The notes under the pieces were generated by a model. That model did not search any database. It saw nothing but the letters and a program-made list of their open reading frames with translations, and was not told the origin of the DNA. DNA of 64,000 nt, taken from NCBI RefSeq assembly GCF_003268025.1, contig NZ_QLUW01000001.1:372001-436000 (forward strand). The letters run 5' to 3'. The stretch comes from Paenibacillus montanisoli (GTDB lineage Bacteria > Bacillota > Bacilli > Paenibacillales > Paenibacillaceae). The stretch's first letter is position 1. Every line of letters starts with the position of its first letter. Position numbers and translations under genes: made by a program. This document shows, one piece after another, positions 7,729 through 16,822 of the stretch.

Positions 7729-9786
7729 CTAGAGAGCGCCTATTCGTAAAAGCTTAGCCTCGGACGGGCTTAAGTGGACATCTATGGATTCCGCATCAGG
7801 TTGAACCTGCAGCTCTGATCCATCCCATACATCAGTGATACGGAGCGGCTTGCGATTCGGAATGCCTAACCTCTCTAGCATAAGCCGCTTATGCGCCTCA
7901 AGATCCGAGTCGTAATTGAATACGGCTACCCAGCTTTCGCCCGCATCGGAAAGCACGAAGATGTCCTCCGCCTTACTGCCGCTAGAGCCTTCCACTGGCC
8001 GGAAGGTAATTCCTTTGCGCGCCAAAGCCAATATATCCGGATGGGTCATCCAAGCACGGGCTCGCTCAGCCGCTTCTTTCATGCGGAAGTCATCGCCCAG
8101 TAAGAGCGAGGTCCCGGCAATGACGGAAGCCGTCAGCCGGCCCCGGCCTTCATGCTCGGAGGTTGAGCGTTGGTTGGCGCTTTTATACAGCACGGTATGA
8201 TCCGGATCGTTATACCGATACAGCGTGCCGTTGATCCACCAGCCGTAGGTCAAGGCATTCAGCATATATTCCGTATCGCCGACGGTGCCGAACACGTCGC
8301 AGGAAATGCGGCGGCTGTGCGCATAACCGTGAGGGAACAGCGGGGCGATGGACAGATTGATGAAGAACGGCCTGCCTATGCGCTCCGGCGCCAACGTGTC
8401 CCGAATGACGGCCATCCCTCGGTTGTAGGCTTCGATTCCGGTCCGTACTTCCGGGTCGTAATGGCGACCTTCAAGCGCTCCGTGAGAGAGGAAGTCCGCT
8501 TTGACATACTCAAAGCCCAGCTCCACGAAGTTGTCCAGCTGGCGTCTTATTCGTTCCAATGCCGCCGGATGACTGAGATCAATGGCATAAGCGCCATCGA
8601 GCGTGGGCAAGAGATTTCCTGCTGCATCCTTGAGGAGAATGTCACGATAGAGGTATCGATCCTCGGAGCCTTCGAGCGGCCTCTCGGGATCTTTGCCCCA
8701 ATAGGCGAATGGCGAGAAATAGATGCCCGGCCTATGGCCGTTCGCCTTGACGCGGCGCACCGCTTCGCGCAATTCCTCAGGCGTCAGATTCGTCCAGAAT
8801 GAGTCGAAATTGACGTAAACGGCGCCTTGATTCGTGAAGCCGTCATCGCCGGCTTGAAGTTCTTGTTTGATAAAATCCGACGTATGCACATAGACGTCAA
8901 AATCCAATTTGCTCATGACGGCAGACCAACTGTTCCACCCGAACGGAACGCCCCCGTCCCATGGCAGCATAGGGGTAACCGCGGCGTTTGCGCGGCCATA
9001 TGCCTCCAAGCCGTCCCGGTAATCCTCGAAAGAGCCGACAAAGATGCGCGGCGAAACGTTTAGCTTCCCATGTGCGGAACCATGAGGCAGCGTATCCCGC
9101 GTCTGCAGGCTGGACAGGCCTCCGAATACGCGCAGCCGGGACACCTCGCCCGCAAACGTGCCTTCGACCTGGAGGCCGGTTTTCCAGAAATCATGAGTCA
9201 CGGAACCTAAAACGAAGCCATGCCGACTCTCCGCGCAATAGATTGCCGTAGCTTCGCAGCTTTCCACGGAGCACGGAATGGGGAAGGAGCCGTAGCGCAC
9301 CCATTTGTCGTTATCGAATGGGACGAACAGAACGCGCGCATCGCCGCCGTGACGCTGCCCGAATTCCAAGCATGAGCCGTCATTGCGCAAAGCGGAGAGC
9401 GGAGTCATTTCATTCGTTTCCCATTCCGTTTCCTGCTCGGCTTGAAGCTCTACGAAGCCATAGGGGAGACCCTCGTAACACCAGAAGTGCTGGCGCAGGA
9501 TCGGTTGATTGGGCATTGCATGCTCCACACACCAGCATACCCCTTTGCCATACCTATCCTCTATGGACTGGATGGACCCCGTTTGGATCTGATGGCCGCT
9601 ATAGAAGGTCGTCCGCAGACGTTGAGAGCCGACGGTCACCTCACTGAAGAGATCCCGAAGAGCGCTGCCATCCTTCCACTGAAAGGACAGCAGCCCCGTC
9701 TGCAGATTGGATTCGATGCGCAGAAGCCCGTTATCCACGGTAATCCGATTGGCATCCGAATCGATGCGTATAGCCTGATGTTGCAT
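7729..9786 (-). CDS. Cytoplasmic melibiase-like glycoside hydrolase (clan GH-D type)
   Basis: 685 residues without a signal peptide. A beta-sandwich-like N-terminal half precedes a TIM barrel entered by VPFGWNSWSA. The barrel carries GIYFSPFAYWG, the probable nucleophile D431 in YVKADFLSHG, and RRISCDVFGT, where the aspartate is a candidate acid/base. This is the alpha-galactosidase/melibiase superfamily pattern; the precise CAZy family (GH36 or GH27 relative) cannot be fixed by eye. It is a clear homologue of the catalytic part of the secreted enzyme encoded 16 bases upstream, which suggests that the two attack the same linkage inside and outside the cell. The ATG at 9786 is preferred because GGAG lies eight bases upstream. 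Confidence 0.8.
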   Translation of the reverse strand: MQHQAIRIDSDANRITVDNGLLRIESNLQTGLLSFQWKDGSALRDLFSEVTVGSQRLRTTFYSGHQIQTGSIQSIEDRYGKGVCWCVEHAMPNQPILRQHFWCYEGLPYGFVELQAEQETEWETNEMTPLSALRNDGSCLEFGQRHGGDARVLFVPFDNDKWVRYGSFPIPCSVESCEATAIYCAESRHGFVLGSVTHDFWKTGLQVEGTFAGEVSRLRVFGGLSSLQTRDTLPHGSAHGKLNVSPRIFVGSFEDYRDGLEAYGRANAAVTPMLPWDGGVPFGWNSWSAVMSKLDFDVYVHTSDFIKQELQAGDDGFTNQGAVYVNFDSFWTNLTPEELREAVRRVKANGHRPGIYFSPFAYWGKDPERPLEGSEDRYLYRDILLKDAAGNLLPTLDGAYAIDLSHPAALERIRRQLDNFVELGFEYVKADFLSHGALEGRHYDPEVRTGIEAYNRGMAVIRDTLAPERIGRPFFINLSIAPLFPHGYAHSRRISCDVFGTVGDTEYMLNALTYGWWINGTLYRYNDPDHTVLYKSANQRSTSEHEGRGRLTASVIAGTSLLLGDDFRMKEAAERARAWMTHPDILALARKGITFRPVEGSSGSKAEDIFVLSDAGESWVAVFNYDSDLEAHKRLMLERLGIPNRKPLRITDVWDGSELQVQPDAESIDVHLSPSEAKLLRIGAL

Positions 9787-9802
9787 AGAAATCACTCCGT
9801 TT

Positions 9803-12800
9803 CTACTTCACGGTAATCTTGTACAGCATCGATTGAGCGGCGCAAAGGCTTACCGTGAATGGCCCATTCATCTCGCGAGATGCATTGGTCCAGAGATCGG
9901 TTACGGTCAGCTTCGAATCGCTTGGGATGCCGGCGCGCGCCAAGTCAATCGTTTTGACGACGTTTTCCTGCGTATAGTTGAACACGGCCAAATAGAAGTC
10001 TTGCTTATCTTTCAGTACAAATTGATCCGCGGCATTCGTTCCGGTATTGCCTTCGACAGGTGTAAAGGCTTTGCCTATCAGAGCGACCGCGTTGACGCGA
10101 GGGTTCGTCAACAGCGTTTTCATGTACTCTTGCGCAACCGGATTGTTCACGTCATCGGAGTTCAAATAGACGGTTCCGGAAATCGCGGCGGCATTGACTC
10201 GCGTCTGCGCTGCTGCCAATGAGCCTCCCTTGACCAAGGCCATATAATCGGGATCCGTAAACCGGTAGATGGTTCCGTTCTGCCACCAGCCATAGGTTAA
10301 ATTGCTAAGCTGGTATTCGGTTTGCCCCAGCGTTCCGTCGACATCGCACGAAATCCGTCTTGCGTGAGCATACTGGCTCGGGAAGATCGGGGCGATCGAG
10401 GCGCTGATGAACATTTTTCCTTCCAACGCTTTATTGACGTAGGCCATCCCTTGGTTATAAGCCTGAATGCCGGTCTGCACGCTGCTGTCATAATGCTTGC
10501 CTTCGAATGAACCATGGCTTAGGAAGTCGATCTTGATGTATTCGAAGCCGTAATCCTTAAATTGCTGAAAATAATAGTCGATCCGCTGCTTTGCTGCCGG
10601 ATGGGTAGGATCGATCGCATACGCGCCATCCACTGTAGGCAAAATGTTGCCATTCTCGTCCTTAAGCACAAGATCGCCGTACGTGTATTGGCCGTTCGTG
10701 CCTTCAACCGGCTGGCTCATATTGTTGCCCCAATAGACGAACGGGCTATAGTAGATTCCCGGCTTTTGCCCGTTCTTCTTAATCAGCGCAGCCACGTCCT
10801 TCAACTGCTGCGACGTCATATTGTCCCAATAGGAATCGAGGTTGATATAGATGTTCCCTTTGTTGTTAAAGGAAGCGTTCTGGATGTGTTCCTTGAAGAA
10901 GTTGGACACATCAACGACCTTCTCATAGCTTAGATGGCTGTCGTAGGCTCCCCAGCTGTTCCAGCCGACGGGTACGCCTTTCGGGACGCCGTGCTCGAAA
11001 TCAAGCGGCGGAGCGACTTCCGCGTTCGCTTGTCCGAAACCTTCGAGGCCGTCACGATAATCCGTATAGTACCCGACGAAAATCTGCGGCGACGTTAACG
11101 TCTTGCCCGAGATTTTCCCATGCGGAAGGGTGTCATGCGTCGATGTAGGAGACGTAAAGCCGCCGTATACCTTCAATTTGTTCAGCCGGTCATGGGATCC
11201 GCTCCAATAAACGCCCGTTTTCCAGGTGTCGTGCGTAACGGAACCGATGACGAGCCCGTTTCGGCTGTCGTTATCGTAGATCGCCGTTAATTCGGAGCTG
11301 ATATAGTTATTGCTGTTGAGAAACGTATTGATCGTACGGGCTTGATAGCGGGACCAGCTGTCATTATCGTATGGCGTGATGAGTACCCGGTTATCCGAGT
11401 AGCTGCCGATATCTACGCCGCCGCGTGATTGGATGACGATAGGGGCCATATCGTTCGTGCTGAGCTCCGTGCTGCCGGACAACTGCTGACTGACTAAGAA
11501 ATAAGTTTTGCCGTCATAGACCCGATAAATCTGCGACATCGTCGGCAGACCGGCCTGTTTGTTTTCAATGGTGATTTCGATGCCTTTTCCATGAGCATCG
11601 TGGATCTTTTTGACGCCATTCATCGAGAATAAATGCTCCGCATATTGCTTGCTGGTTAACGTCTCATCCAGCTGAACGCTGCTGTACACGCCTGTGGCAA
11701 CCGTTTTGCCGTTCCAAGCATAAGCCGACAGCCCGGATTCCGTATTATAGGTGATCGTATAGACACCGTTCGAGATCGATACGCCCTTCTGATGCTCGGT
11801 TACGACTGCGGAGCCGTACTTGGACGAGCTCACTTGGCCGCCGATGTCGCCGATGTCGCCGTCATTGTCGGGTTCCCCTGTTGAAGGATCAGCTGAGATA
11901 AGCTCGATCTTATCGATGTCCGGAGACCACCCTCCGTTGTCGTCGAACTTGATCGTATTGGCGCCTTGCTTCAGCAGCACTTCAAACTCGAAAGCGCCGA
12001 GGGTGTCCCAATTCGCCGTCTTAGGCGGCGATAACGGTTCCGCTTCTCCGCCGTTCACCGTAACGGTGATCGGGCGGGGGTCGCCGGAAATATAAAACAT
12101 TTTCAACGTGTAGGTTCCTGCCGAAGGTACCTCAACGTTGTTGAATTGCACCGAGGAGCCGCCCCATAAGTCGCCTGCCTTCTTGCCGCCGGAGCATCCG
12201 ATGACGGGATTGCAGTCACGAACGCCCGCGTTTCCGGTGAACGTGTTGGCAGGCGCCTCCGCTTCGATCGATGAGATGATTTCGCCGCCATCGCCTGGAT
12301 CTCCAGTGACGATTAGCTCAATCTTATCCACGTCCGGTGCCCAGCCTCCGTTGTCGTCGAATTTGATCGTATTGCTGCCTTGCTTCAGCAGCACTTCGAA
12401 CTCGAAGGCACCGAGGGTGTCCCAATTCGCCGTCTTAGGCGGGGAGTAGGTCTCTGCCTCTCCATTGTTCACCGTAACCGTGATTGGGCGCGGGTCGCCG
12501 GAAATATAGTGCATCTTTAACGTGTAGACTCCTTCGGCAGGCAACTCAACGTTATTGAATTGCATGGAGGAGCCACCCCATAAGTCTCCTGCCTTCTTCC
12601 CGCCGGAGCAGCCGATGACCGGATTGCAATCCCGAACGCCTGCGTTTCCGGTGAACGTGTTGGCAGAGGCCTCCGCTTCAATGGAGGCGACGATTTCCCC
12701 TGGAGCCGGCTGCTCGCCGCCTACGGCGTTTACCATCGTCGTCGTTAAACCGGTAAGCAGAATGGCGGCCATGAGGGACAGTGCTTTCATGCTTTTTGTG

Positions 12801-12808
12801 AAACTCAA
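9803..12808 (-). CDS. Secreted melibiase-like enzyme with two CBM35/CBM6-like domains
   Basis: 1001 residues. A signal peptide (about residues 1-28, ending TTTMVNA) is followed by two almost identical 130-residue modules (about 38-170 and 176-308). Each begins IEAEA and contains GCSGGKKAGDLWGGSS and KFDDNGGW; these are galactose-binding-fold modules of CBM35/CBM6 type. The catalytic region follows, with VGWNSWGAYDSHLSYE, GIYYSPFVYWG, nucleophile D761 in YIKIDFLSHG and RRISCDVDGT. It should release alpha-linked sugar (probably galactose) from extracellular polysaccharide. The start is a TTG at 12808 placed eight bases after AAAAGGAGG. The gene lies first in an operon with the cytoplasmic homologue. 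Confidence 0.82.
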   Translation of the reverse strand: MSFTKSMKALSLMAAILLTGLTTTMVNAVGGEQPAPGEIVASIEAEASANTFTGNAGVRDCNPVIGCSGGKKAGDLWGGSSMQFNNVELPAEGVYTLKMHYISGDPRPITVTVNNGEAETYSPPKTANWDTLGAFEFEVLLKQGSNTIKFDDNGGWAPDVDKIELIVTGDPGDGGEIISSIEAEAPANTFTGNAGVRDCNPVIGCSGGKKAGDLWGGSSVQFNNVEVPSAGTYTLKMFYISGDPRPITVTVNGGEAEPLSPPKTANWDTLGAFEFEVLLKQGANTIKFDDNGGWSPDIDKIELISADPSTGEPDNDGDIGDIGGQVSSSKYGSAVVTEHQKGVSISNGVYTITYNTESGLSAYAWNGKTVATGVYSSVQLDETLTSKQYAEHLFSMNGVKKIHDAHGKGIEITIENKQAGLPTMSQIYRVYDGKTYFLVSQQLSGSTELSTNDMAPIVIQSRGGVDIGSYSDNRVLITPYDNDSWSRYQARTINTFLNSNNYISSELTAIYDNDSRNGLVIGSVTHDTWKTGVYWSGSHDRLNKLKVYGGFTSPTSTHDTLPHGKISGKTLTSPQIFVGYYTDYRDGLEGFGQANAEVAPPLDFEHGVPKGVPVGWNSWGAYDSHLSYEKVVDVSNFFKEHIQNASFNNKGNIYINLDSYWDNMTSQQLKDVAALIKKNGQKPGIYYSPFVYWGNNMSQPVEGTNGQYTYGDLVLKDENGNILPTVDGAYAIDPTHPAAKQRIDYYFQQFKDYGFEYIKIDFLSHGSFEGKHYDSSVQTGIQAYNQGMAYVNKALEGKMFISASIAPIFPSQYAHARRISCDVDGTLGQTEYQLSNLTYGWWQNGTIYRFTDPDYMALVKGGSLAAAQTRVNAAAISGTVYLNSDDVNNPVAQEYMKTLLTNPRVNAVALIGKAFTPVEGNTGTNAADQFVLKDKQDFYLAVFNYTQENVVKTIDLARAGIPSDSKLTVTDLWTNASREMNGPFTVSLCAAQSMLYKITVK
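11880..12700. repeat. Tandem DNA duplication encoding the two CBM modules
   Basis: Two direct repeats of about 400 bp (roughly 11885-12290 and 12300-12697) are nearly identical over long stretches, for example the segments encoding GNAGVRDCNPVIGCSGG and PPKTANWDTLGAFEFEVLLK. The nucleotide match extends to third codon positions, which indicates a recent duplication or gene conversion. Confidence 0.8.
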
Positions 12809-12829
12809 TGATTTTCCTCCTTTTCCATA

Positions 12830-12852
12830 ATGGGTTAAGCGCTTTCTTACTT
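12830..12852 (-). promoter_or_regulatory. CRE-like palindrome upstream of secreted glycosidase
   Basis: TTAAGCGCTTTC at about 12835-12846 contains the AAGCGCTT core of catabolite-responsive elements bound by CcpA. It lies about 30 bases before the start codon, a position that would block transcription. It departs from the full cre consensus at two or three outer positions, so the call is tentative. Confidence 0.4.
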
Positions 12853-13160
12853 AGTTTAAGTGGTGCCCGTCCGCCTCTCTATGCCAAAATGTTATGATTC
12901 GTATGGGAAAGTGTCTTACTTTTTGCGCCGTTATAACGCTAGTCAGCACGTCCTCCGAACGAAGCCAAAACGCTAAAAAACCTCAGAACGTTTATTTCCC
13001 CGATAGGCAGCGTTTTGAATTTCTAACGATCCTCAGAGACGCTATTTCACGATTTTGTTTCGTTTTCACGCAGATAATAGGCAAATAAGGCTGTTGAGGT
13101 TCGTAAGAACTGATTCAAGGCAGAAAACTCGCTAATAAGCGCTATAAGGTTCGTTAGAGA
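12853..13160. repeat. Intergenic repeat cluster (AACG...AGCGCT type)
   Basis: No gene is visible here. The stretch carries several related short elements: CTCAGAACGTTTATTTC, TAACGATCCTCAGAGACGC with TATTTC, and on the minus strand TAACGAACCTTATAGCGC followed by TTATT (13134-13158). The last is almost the same as 23560-23582. The elements look like copies of a dispersed repeat decayed to different degrees. Confidence 0.55.
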
Positions 13161-13183
13161 ATGGCTCGTCGAAATAAATAGAA

Positions 13184-13216
13184 AGAAACCCGGCGTTTAA
13201 TAAAACGCGGGTTTCT
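13184..13216 (-). terminator. Terminator of the permease operon
   Basis: AGAAACCCGGCGTTT pairs with AAACGCGGGTTTCT (one bulged G). On the minus strand it is followed by TTTCTATTTATTT. Confidence 0.75.
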
Positions 13217-13232
13217 CCCCCAGCAGATCCTA

Positions 13233-14126
13233 TTAACTTTTGATAGCGCCCATCATCATGCCTTTAACGAAGAACCGCTGAATAAACGGATAGACCATAA
13301 TGATCGGCAGCGTAGCGACCATCGTCACCGCCATCCGGATGCTTTCGCCGGACACCGGCGTACGCTTCGAGCTGTTGGCGAGCTGCTCCGCCTCGGAAAC
13401 CATGGCACCGGTCTGGAACTGGTTCAATATTTTCACGAGCACGGCCTGAAGCGTTTTTAGCTCCGGCTTATACGTGTAAATATACGAATCGTACCATGAA
13501 TTCCAATGGCCGATGCCGATAAACAGGGCGATCGTAGCCAAGACCGGCACGCAGAGCGGAAGGATAAGACGAGCGAAAATTTCCAGCTCGTTGGCGCCGT
13601 CGATCTTAGCGGATTCCTCCAGCTCCGGAGGCAGCTGCTCGATAAAGGTTCGCACCAGAATCATTAAGAAGACGCCGATAAGTCCAGGGAAAATATAAAC
13701 CCAGAAGGAATCGATCAAGCCCAATGACTTGATAATCATGTAGGTAGGGATTAGCCCGCCCCCGAAGTACATCGTAAAAATAAAGAACAGGGTGAAAAAC
13801 CGCCAGGCAATCAGCTCGCGCTTACTGAGCGAGTAGGCCATCATACAAATGCTCAGCACGGATAACGGCGTACCGATGACCGTTCTCAGGACCGTCACGT
13901 TGATCGAGCCGAGCAGCTCCGAGTTACGAAAGATGGACTTATAGCTGGCGAACGTAAAATCCCGCGGCCATAAGTACAGTCCGCCCCGCACGGCATCGGT
14001 AGCGTCGTTCAAGGATACGACGAGAATATTCCAGAACGGGTAGAAGGTCACGAGAAAGATGAGGCAAAGGAGCGTATAGTTGATGAGATCGAACAGCTTG
14101 TCGGACAGATTGCTTTTCCCTAACAT
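13233..14126 (-). CDS. Carbohydrate ABC transporter permease (LplC type, CUT1)
   Basis: 297 residues with about six membrane helices. The EAA loop is present as ELEESAKIDGANELEIFARLILPLCVPVLATI, the site where the ATPase docks. The MMMGAIKS ending and the YLWPRDFTFASYKSIF region are typical of LplC/YtcP permeases that pair with LplB and a YesO/LplA-like binding protein. It lies 15 bases after the companion permease and is co-transcribed. No ATPase gene is nearby; CUT1 systems of Paenibacillaceae commonly use a shared MsmK-like ATPase encoded elsewhere. Confidence 0.92.
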   Translation of the reverse strand: MLGKSNLSDKLFDLINYTLLCLIFLVTFYPFWNILVVSLNDATDAVRGGLYLWPRDFTFASYKSIFRNSELLGSINVTVLRTVIGTPLSVLSICMMAYSLSKRELIAWRFFTLFFIFTMYFGGGLIPTYMIIKSLGLIDSFWVYIFPGLIGVFLMILVRTFIEQLPPELEESAKIDGANELEIFARLILPLCVPVLATIALFIGIGHWNSWYDSYIYTYKPELKTLQAVLVKILNQFQTGAMVSEAEQLANSSKRTPVSGESIRMAVTMVATLPIIMVYPFIQRFFVKGMMMGAIKS

Positions 14127-14141
14127 GGTGTACCTCCTACT

Positions 14142-15116
14142 TTAGAATAGCGATTGGTTGTTCAGCTTTTTGGACGAGAAATTCACGATAATCACAATGA
14201 TGAACGCGACGACGGAATTGAATAAGCCGACCGCGGAAGCGTAGGAGAACATCGAATTTTGCAGACCGTACCGGAAGGAATACGTCGATAGGACGTCGGA
14301 ATATTCCTGGGTCATTCCGTTTCCGAGCAAGAAATGCTGATCGAATCCCGCGTTGAGTACGCCGCCTAGCGATAAAATCAACAAGATAACGATCGTCGGT
14401 TTCAGATGCGGAAGCGTCACATAGAGAATTTGCTTGAAGCGTCCGGCACCGTCGACTTTTGCCGCCTCGTAGAGCTCCAAATTGATCGAGGAAATCGCGG
14501 CGAGGTAAATAATCGAGCTATACCCCATTTCCTTCCATGTATTCCCGATGGCGACGATCCACCAGAAGTACTTGCCTTCTTGAAGGAAGAGAATGCTCTG
14601 ATCGGTGATATTGAGCCAGAGCAGCAATTTATTCACGATTCCATCCGATGAGAGAACCGTCACGATGATATTCGCGGCGATAACCCAAGAGATGAAATGA
14701 GGGAGATAAGATACGGTTTGTACCGTACGCTTAAATACGGCATTTTTCACTTCGTTGAGGGCGATCGCGATAATGATCGGCGCCGGGAAGGAGACAAGAA
14801 GCGTAAGAAGCGTCGACGCAAGCGTATTTCGCATGATGATGTAGAAATCGCCGTTATTGAAGAAGTAATCGAACCAGTACATGCCGACGAATTCGCTGTG
14901 TAGCAGCTGATTCCAGAAATCGCCCAGCGACGGCTGGTAGTTTACAAAGGCCATATAAAGTCCGGCCATCGGCAAATAAGCGAATAGGAGCGCCCAAATT
15001 ACCGCTGGCAGCAGCATGAGCAGAAGATATCGTTGTTCGATCAGCCGGCGTTTGAACGTTTTGGTTTTGGCTGGGGTAACGCTTTTTTGGCGAAGGGGTT
15101 GTACGGCCGTTTCCAT
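14142..15116 (-). CDS. Carbohydrate ABC transporter permease (LplB type, CUT1)
   Basis: 324 residues with about six membrane helices and the LplB/YteP signatures LLMLLPAVIWALLFAYLPMAG and an EAA loop (INLELYEAAKVDGAGRFKQILYVTLPHLKP). It forms the channel together with the LplC-type protein. The ATG at 15116 (METAVQPLRQK) is chosen because GAGGTG lies six bases upstream; a longer reading from 15176 would start inside the sigma-A promoter at 15147-15176. It is first in the two-permease operon and divergent from the YesN-type regulator. Confidence 0.92.
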   Translation of the reverse strand: METAVQPLRQKSVTPAKTKTFKRRLIEQRYLLLMLLPAVIWALLFAYLPMAGLYMAFVNYQPSLGDFWNQLLHSEFVGMYWFDYFFNNGDFYIIMRNTLASTLLTLLVSFPAPIIIAIALNEVKNAVFKRTVQTVSYLPHFISWVIAANIIVTVLSSDGIVNKLLLWLNITDQSILFLQEGKYFWWIVAIGNTWKEMGYSSIIYLAAISSINLELYEAAKVDGAGRFKQILYVTLPHLKPTIVILLILSLGGVLNAGFDQHFLLGNGMTQEYSDVLSTYSFRYGLQNSMFSYASAVGLFNSVVAFIIVIIVNFSSKKLNNQSLF

Positions 15117-15146
15117 CTGTGCACCTCGTTCCATAGTAATATTGAA

Positions 15147-15176
15147 ATTATACGGGCTCAAAATTACGGCCTTCAA
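15147..15176 (-). promoter_or_regulatory. Sigma-A promoter of the permease operon
   Basis: On the minus strand TTGAAG and TATAAT are separated by 18 bases. The predicted transcript would start about 25 bases before the chosen LplB start codon. It faces away from the yesN-type gene, so regulation can act on both from one region. Confidence 0.6.
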
Positions 15177-15289
15177 TATAACAATGTGATGAAACGTGCG
15201 GGAAAACGTCTTTAATTCCGAATCGCGCTACATTGCGGGATGTGCCGGTAGTATAATGGGAACATCATTAGACCATGGGGGGACGCCAA

Positions 15290-16822
15290 GTGCTGCGCAT
15301 TTATCTAGTCGATGACGAAGCTATAGAGATGGACTTAATGAAAAACTATATAGATTGGAAGAGCATGGGCATTGAAGTCGTCGGCACGGCCAAGAACGGC
15401 AAGAAAGCGTGGGAACAAATTCAATTGCTGCAGCCGGACATCGTGTTGACCGATGTCAGGATGCCGATCATGGACGGGCTCGCGTTGGCCGCGCTCATTC
15501 AGAACCATTACGATTGGATGAAGGTCGTCTTCCTAAGCGGGCATGACGAATTCACATTTGTGAAGTCCGCGCTCGAAGCGGGCGCCGTCGGGTACCTGCT
15601 TAAGCCCATCGATCGGAAAGAGCTGTCTGCCGTTATGGCGAAGGTGAAGGGGGAAATCGAGAAAGTGAACCTTCTTCGCCGCTCCAAGCAGGTGCTGATC
15701 GCGAAATACATGGAAGAGCTGGTAACCGCCCCGGACGGCGAGATTCGCGAACAAGCTTGGGCAGAGCTTGCGAAGGTCGCTCCGGAAGTCGTTGAACGGC
15801 AATTTGTAATCGCTTTAATTTGCGCTGCGCCGCCAGCTTCCGATCTGAACCAATGGGCCCCGGTTATCCAGACGGTGCTCGAATCATACGCCCTCTCGAA
15901 AGGAGCCATCCAGCTGCACGATGAACGAGGGTGGCTTCTGATCATCCCGCATGCTGACGCCGAATATGACGGCCTTTGGCGTTCACTATCCGATGCGCTG
16001 CATGAAGAGCATGCGGTCACGGTCACGGCAGGGATTTGCAATGGAGGCCGGCTGCTTCATAAGGGGCATGACATGTACATGGAAGCGGTAACGGCGGTTG
16101 AGGAGCGGTTCTATCTCGGGCATGGCCGCATCATTCACGCTGGGGAGGTTCATCATTCGTTTGACGTGGACGTAAGGATCGAGAATGAGGCCTTGCTGCA
16201 GAAGGCGAGCCTGTCTGAGGCAGAGGGGCTGCAATTTATAGATGAGCTGAATAGCTACTTCGAAAGGTTGAAGAGGCTGCGCGTCCATAGAGATCAAGTG
16301 GTTCAAGTGTCCAAGCAAATCTTGCAAGCCATCCATGCGGAATTGCAGAAATACGAGGACCGCGCGAACATCGGAGTCGGCGAAGCGAACGAGTGGCATC
16401 AGACGATTGACAAGCTGGATACCCTGGACGAAATCAAAAATTTCATAGCGGAACTCGTAGAGACGATCAGGCAATTTCTTGCGAACAAGCAGCAGGACCC
16501 GCATGCCGCCGTAGTCCAAGAGGTTGCAGAGATTATCGAACGCGATTATGCCGAAGCGCTGACGATTGAATATTTGGCGGGAAAGGTGTATCTGTCTCCC
16601 AATTATTTGAGGGTGTTGTTCAAAGAGAAGAAAGGCTGCACGGTGCACGAGTATTTGACCAAGGTCCGCCTTGCGCGGGCGGTGGAGCTGCTTCGCGATC
16701 GAACGTTGAAGATCCACGACGTGGCGAAAAAAGTCGGCTATGACAATACGTCGTACTTCTGCTCGTTTTTCTACAAAACGCAAGGAGTCACTCCAAATGA
16801 ATATCGCAAAAAGTTTTTATAA
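15290..16822 (+). CDS. Response regulator with AraC-type output (YesN-like)
   Basis: 510 residues. An N-terminal receiver domain (acidic pocket VDDEA, phospho-acceptor D55 in LTDVRMP, late lysine in YLLKPID) is joined through a variable central region to a C-terminal AraC helix-turn-helix pair (IEYLAGKVYLSPNYLRVLFKEKKG and IHDVAKKVGYDNTSYFCSFFYKTQGVTPNEYRKKFL). YesN-type proteins activate polysaccharide-use genes after phosphorylation by the partner kinase. The GTG at 15290 sits seven bases after GGGGGG; the ATG at 15275 is immediately in front of that site and is less likely. The gene overlaps the kinase gene by 26 bases. Confidence 0.9.
   Translation: MLRIYLVDDEAIEMDLMKNYIDWKSMGIEVVGTAKNGKKAWEQIQLLQPDIVLTDVRMPIMDGLALAALIQNHYDWMKVVFLSGHDEFTFVKSALEAGAVGYLLKPIDRKELSAVMAKVKGEIEKVNLLRRSKQVLIAKYMEELVTAPDGEIREQAWAELAKVAPEVVERQFVIALICAAPPASDLNQWAPVIQTVLESYALSKGAIQLHDERGWLLIIPHADAEYDGLWRSLSDALHEEHAVTVTAGICNGGRLLHKGHDMYMEAVTAVEERFYLGHGRIIHAGEVHHSFDVDVRIENEALLQKASLSEAEGLQFIDELNSYFERLKRLRVHRDQVVQVSKQILQAIHAELQKYEDRANIGVGEANEWHQTIDKLDTLDEIKNFIAELVETIRQFLANKQQDPHAAVVQEVAEIIERDYAEALTIEYLAGKVYLSPNYLRVLFKEKKGCTVHEYLTKVRLARAVELLRDRTLKIHDVAKKVGYDNTSYFCSFFYKTQGVTPNEYRKKFL

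Noticed and set aside
8170-10933. Long plus-strand ORFs opposite the two melibiase-like genes
   Set aside because: They mirror the codon pattern of the minus-strand glycosidase genes and lack starts with ribosome sites.
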